Below are positions 5,920 through 8,525 of a stretch of 8,525 nucleotides of DNA, in pieces; position 1 is the stretch's first letter; the number at the start of each line of letters is the position of its first letter. A program made the translations under genes and the position numbers. The stretch covers positions 1-8,525 of the forward strand of contig JAICJJ010000091.1 of NCBI GenBank assembly GCA_025928535.1, written 5' to 3'. The stretch is from Thermomicrobiales bacterium. Its GTDB lineage: Bacteria; Chloroflexota; Chloroflexia; Thermomicrobiales; UBA6265. The notes under the pieces are model-generated. The model was not told the origin of the DNA, made no database searches, and saw only the letters and a program-made list of their open reading frames with translations.

Positions 5920-6624
5920 TCAGCCCCGCTTGACGCAGGTATACGCGGAATAGACGCGGCGCGGGGCATGGCTCGCGTCGCGAATGTCGAAGCCAGCCCG
6001 CTCCAGCATCGGCTCCAGCAGCCAACTGAAGGTGCTGAATTCGTCGCGCAGGTGCGTTTCGTATTCGGCCTTCGTCCAGCCGACTTCGGGCGACGGGGCC
6101 GCGCCGGCCAGCCATGGCTCGACGACGCGGTCGGCTTCGGCCGGATCGAACGAATAGACCAGATCGTGCAGCCGCAATACCCCGCCCGGCCGCAGGATGG
6201 CGGCGGTCCGGACGAGGGCGATCGCTTTCCAGAAATCGGGCAAATGGTGCAGGGCGTTGCGGCTGTAGACGAAATCGGCCGGCGCGCCCTGATGCGCGTA
6301 ACTGAGAAAGCCGGCCTGGACGAGTTCGAGGTTGGCGAGGCCGAGCCGTTCGGCCGCCGCCCGCAGATTGGCCAGCATCGGGGCGGAGACGTCGACCGCG
6401 ACGACCCGCCGGCAAAGCGGCGCGACGGCCAGCGCCAGCGCGCCGGTGCCGGCTCCGAGATCGACCAGCGTGCTCGTTTCGTTCAGGCCGAGGTCGCGCA
6501 GGAGCGCCACGTCTTCGCTGACATCGACGCCGGCTTTCTGGTCGTAGCCCTGGACGTAGGCGGAATCGAGATGTTCGGGGCCGGCGTGCGCCAATTCGTC
6601 GAGAAACCAGGAAGGATTCGTCAT
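5920..6624 (-). CDS. Class I SAM-dependent methyltransferase
   Basis: A 234-residue protein with the Rossmann-type methyltransferase fold. Motif I is VDLGAGTGA (54-62), which binds S-adenosylmethionine. An acidic residue follows at Asp78 (VVAVDVSAPML) and contacts the ribose. SRNALHHLPD (121-130) is the UbiE/Methyltransf_11-like motif, and LRPGGVLRL (144-152) is the usual post-motif strand. The C-terminal part (LLEPMLERAGFDI) closes the sheet. The methyl acceptor cannot be read from sequence; small molecules are most common for this type. I chose the ATG at 6622-6624 (MTNPSWFLDEL). A frame extension to 6687 adds Arg-rich residues without family signal. There is only a weak GAGG about 12 bases upstream. 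The nearest neighbours share the strand but are over 110 bases away, so it is probably its own unit. Confidence 0.88.
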   Translation of the reverse strand: MTNPSWFLDELAHAGPEHLDSAYVQGYDQKAGVDVSEDVALLRDLGLNETSTLVDLGAGTGALALAVAPLCRRVVAVDVSAPMLANLRAAAERLGLANLELVQAGFLSYAHQGAPADFVYSRNALHHLPDFWKAIALVRTAAILRPGGVLRLHDLVYSFDPAEADRVVEPWLAGAAPSPEVGWTKAEYETHLRDEFSTFSWLLEPMLERAGFDIRDASHAPRRVYSAYTCVKRG

Positions 6625-6738
6625 CGGTCGGATTCGCCTCGCTTCGTCACGGCGCCCGAATTGGGCCGCCACGTCCCATTGTCGCAATCATTCCCAATCG
6701 GGTCTGCGCCGCCGGCCGCTGGCTGGGGTGGGCTTCGC
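6625..6738. other. Short intergenic gap, nothing recognised
   Basis: A gap of 114 bases between the YciI-like gene stop and the methyltransferase start, both on the minus strand. It should hold the methyltransferase leader. I see no promoter or terminator that I could defend. Confidence 0.3.
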
Positions 6739-7077
6739 TCAGGCCTCCGGGTCGGGCATGATCTCCCGGACCTCCTGGGCGCACCGGCAAGCGGCGGCGA
6801 ACTTGGCCGCCCACGCCAGCGCCTCCTCGCGCGAGGGCACGTCGACGACCGAGAATCCGCCGATGACCGCCTTGGTCTCCGGGTATGGGCCATCGGCGAT
6901 CGTCCCGTCGTTGGCCACGATGGTCGCCCACTGACGTTGGAGGCCGCCGCCGAACACCCACACGCCGGCGTGCTTGGCTTCCCGAAGCACCTTGTGCGCG
7001 GCCTCGGCCACGTCGGGCAATTCCTCCTCGGGGAAGGTCATCGCGCCGTCATCGAACGAGATCAGGTATCGCGCCAT
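6739..7077 (-). CDS. YciI-like / DGPF-domain protein
   Basis: A 112-residue protein of the YCII superfamily, ferredoxin-like alpha+beta dimers. Diagnostic features are the N-terminal strand MARYLISFDD, the motif DGPYPETK (62-69), which matches the family's DGPF-(x)-ETKE signature, then GGFSVVDV (73-80) and the helix SREEALAWAAKF. Family members are small cytoplasmic proteins of mostly unknown function; some act as small-molecule-processing enzymes. Many DGPF proteins sit beside ECF sigma factor genes, but none is present here. The start is fixed by AAGGAG eight bases before the ATG. A frame extension to 7167 has no family similarity. Cys98 and Cys100 near the C-terminus are unremarkable. Confidence 0.88.
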   Translation of the reverse strand: MARYLISFDDGAMTFPEEELPDVAEAAHKVLREAKHAGVWVFGGGLQRQWATIVANDGTIADGPYPETKAVIGGFSVVDVPSREEALAWAAKFAAACRCAQEVREIMPDPEA

Positions 7078-7369
7078 GTTCGTCACTCCTTGTCCCGGCT
7101 TCCTCCGCCGGCCGCGTCTTCTCCCGGCGACGAACGCCTCGCTCCGGATGCGACCGGCGGCCGGCAAGCATTGCTCGCCAGGCCACGGCGGCGCTCGACG
7201 CCGACGCCGAGCCTACACTGCGTCAAGACCGGTCGATCGGCGGGTCACGCGGCATGCGCGTTCCCTCGCCGAGGGCCATGCACGGGGTCTGATCATTGTA
7301 CGTTGGCGATTCGGCGCATCGGCTTCAGCGCCGGGAGGGCGGGCCGAGATTTGCGGACGTTGCCCGGCT
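7078..7369. other. Intergenic gap upstream of the YciI-like gene
   Basis: A 292-base stretch between the nuclease stop and the YciI-like start, both on the minus strand. It contains the YciI ribosome binding site (7086-7091). Frames crossing it are extensions or shadows of neighbouring genes with Arg/Pro-rich translations. I see no RNA gene or family-like peptide. A TTGACG on the minus strand at about 7211-7216 could be part of a -35 element, but no matching -10 stands out. Confidence 0.3.
7086..7091 (-). promoter_or_regulatory. Ribosome binding site of the YciI-like gene
   Basis: AAGGAG on the minus strand, eight bases before the ATG at 7077, decides the start against the longer open frame upstream. 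Confidence 0.75.
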
Positions 7370-7948
7370 TCAGGCGGCGAGCATCCGGCTGAGGGCCGAA
7401 CCGTCGATCAGATCGATATCGAGCCGCCGCGCCTCGTCGACCGCCGGGCGGCTGAACGTCGAGGTGCTGACGATCAACGCCCGCTCGGCGTGATAGAGCG
7501 CTTTCGTACCGTAGAGCGGGCGCACCACCGGCGCCCCGACCCGATTGGTCGACTTGTACCGCTTGCACTGGACGACGACGCGCCTGCCGCGCGGATCGCG
7601 CCCGATCAGATCGGCGCCCTGGTCGCCCGCGCCGCCGATTCGCCGCACCTCGCGGTAGCCATGCCGCCGCAACAGGGCGGCGACCGCTTCCTCGAATTGT
7701 GTCGGCGAGAGAGCGACCAGTTCGTCGATCGTGCGCGCCGCGAGGCGCCGGCGCCGGAACTGCCGCCAGAAGAGTTTGGCGGCGACCAGGGCGACCAACG
7801 CCGCCGCGATGACGTCGGCGCGACCGCTCGAAACGAGGCCGCCGGCGACGGCGAGCGCCGCGACCAGGCACGTGACGACGAGCAACGCGCGGCCAACCGA
7901 AGGACGAGACGCGGCGCGGGACCGGGAACGGGATTGGCGGCGGGGCAT
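7370..7948 (-). CDS. Membrane-anchored Mrr-type restriction endonuclease-like protein
   Basis: A 192-residue protein. After a very basic N-terminus (residues 1-20) come two hydrophobic segments at about 21-40 and 44-60, probably a transmembrane hairpin, with a basic stretch (RQFRRRRLAAR) on the cytoplasmic side. Residues about 78-190 form an Mrr_cat-like PD-(D/E)xK domain: SPTQFEEAVAALLRRHGY supplies the conserved Glu86, GGAGDQGADLI the catalytic Asp113, and VVVQCKRY the Q-x-K (Gln127, Lys129). All catalytic positions are present, so the nuclease should be active. In the family these proteins cut foreign or modified DNA or have unknown roles in DNA quality control at the membrane. No methyltransferase of the restriction type lies nearby. 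I chose ATG 7948, preceded by GAGG eight bases away; GTG 7957 would add three residues. Confidence 0.85.
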   Translation of the reverse strand: MPRRQSRSRSRAASRPSVGRALLVVTCLVAALAVAGGLVSSGRADVIAAALVALVAAKLFWRQFRRRRLAARTIDELVALSPTQFEEAVAALLRRHGYREVRRIGGAGDQGADLIGRDPRGRRVVVQCKRYKSTNRVGAPVVRPLYGTKALYHAERALIVSTSTFSRPAVDEARRLDIDLIDGSALSRMLAA

Positions 7949-8078
7949 CACCAACACCTCAGGCGCGCTTCGAATGACGAGATGCGATCCTACGAACCGG
8001 CTCGCGCCCTGTCAATCCCCCGTCGGTCGCCTTCGCCATGCGTGTGCCCCGCCGCTGGAGATGCGTCGAGATTCTTCG

Positions 8079-8094
8079 CTGACGTTGCCGTCAG
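8079..8094. repeat. Perfect short inverted repeat
   Basis: CTGACG, four bases (TTGC), then CGTCAG: a 6-bp perfect hairpin. It lies 99 bases past the YeiH-family stop on the minus strand and 131 bases upstream of the nuclease start. It has no T-run on either side, so it is not a classic intrinsic terminator. It could be an operator for the nuclease gene or chance. Confidence 0.3.
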
Positions 8095-8107
8095 AAACCG
8101 GGTGGTT

Positions 8108-8134
8108 CATGCCGTGGCGCCGCCGTGAGGCATG
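8108..8134. repeat. Inverted repeat with 15-base loop
   Basis: CATGCC and GGCATG are perfect 6-bp arms separated by 15 GC-rich bases. It sits 58 bases past the YeiH-family stop on the minus strand. There is no T-tract, so it is at best a weak terminator or a protein-binding site. Confidence 0.25.
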
Positions 8135-8192
8135 TCCACACAGGATGACGAACCGTGGCTCTGCCTCGCCTTCTCGCCTCGTTCTCGCCGTC

Positions 8193-8525
8193 TCATCCAT
8201 CGATCCCCAATCCGCGAATGAGGCCGACGGCGAGCGCGACCAGCAGCAGCAGGAGCGCGACGATCACGCCCGCGACCCGCGGGCCGACCGCCCGGACCGC
8301 CCGCACATCGACGCCCAGGCCGAGCCCCGCCATCGCCACGATCGTCAGTGATTGGCTCGTCTGCTGCGCCGCCGCGCCGGCCGGCATGCCGACGAGACCG
8401 GCCGTGCGGGCGGCGGCAGCGAGCGCGAAGCCGGCCACGAACCAGGGCACGAACCGGCGCCAGGATGTCCGTTCCCCGACGCTGCCTTCGTGCCGGAACA
8501 GCCACGCGAAGAGGGCGACCACCGG
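8193..8525 (-). CDS. YeiH-family (UPF0324) putative sulfate exporter-like membrane protein, C-terminal part
   Basis: The last 110 residues of a gene whose start lies beyond the right edge. The visible order is a hydrophobic segment ending PVVALFAWLFRH, a short polar loop, and three membrane segments. These are FVPWFVAGFALAAAARTAGL, then SLTIVAMAGLGLGVDVRAV, then VAGVIVALLLLLVALAVGLI. PWFV-GF and the AMAGLGLGVD-x-RA-V-x-x-VGPR pattern match the C-terminal end of YeiH-family proteins, inner-membrane proteins of about 10 membrane spans. The family is often annotated as a sulfate exporter, but its substrate is poorly established. It ends with TGA at 8193-8195. About two thirds of the protein is missing, so integrity and start cannot be judged. 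Confidence 0.8.
   Translation of the reverse strand, partial: PVVALFAWLFRHEGSVGERTSWRRFVPWFVAGFALAAAARTAGLVGMPAGAAAQQTSQSLTIVAMAGLGLGVDVRAVRAVGPRVAGVIVALLLLLVALAVGLIRGLGIDG

Larger units (their letters stand above)
7949..8192. other. Intergenic gap upstream of the nuclease gene
   Basis: A 244-base stretch between the YeiH-family stop and the nuclease start, both on the minus strand. It holds two small inverted repeats, described separately, and no family-like peptide in either direction. It should contain the nuclease promoter and any terminator of the YeiH gene; I cannot place either with confidence. Confidence 0.3.

Noticed and set aside
5516..6415. A 299-codon minus-strand frame containing the VLIDTSV residues at its end
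   Set aside because: The upstream part is a shadow of the methyltransferase and antitoxin genes; only the last codons, past the antitoxin stop, look like a PIN start.
6625..6687. Longer methyltransferase start at 6687
   Set aside because: The added residues are basic and without family similarity; the MTNPSWFLDEL start at 6624 fits better.
7078..7167. Longer YciI-like start at 7167
   Set aside because: AAGGAG at 7086-7091 sits correctly for ATG 7077, and the added residues are Arg/Gly-rich.
5578..7392. A 604-codon plus-strand open frame across the antitoxin, methyltransferase and YciI genes
   Set aside because: It is antisense to three well-supported genes, crosses their intergenic gaps and has no domain signal.

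Overview
This is a GC-rich bacterial chromosomal window with the G/C-ending codon use of high-GC soil bacteria (Proteobacteria, Actinobacteria or similar). Nothing in it fixes the taxon. Genes are tightly packed and I see no rRNA, tRNA, IS element or CRISPR array.

Plus strand, 1-5481. The left edge carries the C-terminal end of a GMC-type oxidoreductase (about 228-416); the family signature is lost upstream of it. Next comes a tightly spaced run of four genes: a pyruvate-oxidase-like thiamine diphosphate enzyme (458-2224), a rhodanese plus twin-CBS protein (2254-2973), a small winged-helix-like protein (2960-3274) and a GDE-type amylo-alpha-1,6-glucosidase-like hydrolase (3271-5481). The last three overlap or nearly abut and are probably co-transcribed and partly translationally coupled. 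The theme looks like central carbon and redox metabolism (pyruvate oxidation, alpha-glucan breakdown) with a sulfur-transfer/nucleotide-sensing protein between the enzymes.

The most notable feature is in the rhodanese-CBS gene. Its reading frame is interrupted by one TGA (2455-2457), five codons after the catalytic-loop Cys codon. As I recall this family, that position is normally cysteine. The frame is otherwise intact to 2973. Just after the TGA is a perfect 8-bp stem with a GTG loop (2470-2488), at the distance and with the loop G expected of a bacterial SECIS element. This makes it a candidate selenocysteine-containing rhodanese. A nonsense mutation or base-call error is the main alternative.

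Minus strand, 5516-8525. Reading leftward from the right edge are the C-terminal part of a YeiH-family membrane protein (8193-8525), a membrane-anchored Mrr-type nuclease (7370-7948), a YciI/DGPF protein (6739-7077), a class I SAM methyltransferase (5920-6624) and a Phd/YefM antitoxin (5551-5790). The antitoxin is followed by only the first codons of a VapC-like PIN toxin (5516-5548), so the toxin-antitoxin pair is broken where it converges on the plus-strand operon. The minus-strand genes are separated by 110-290 bp gaps and look like independent units.
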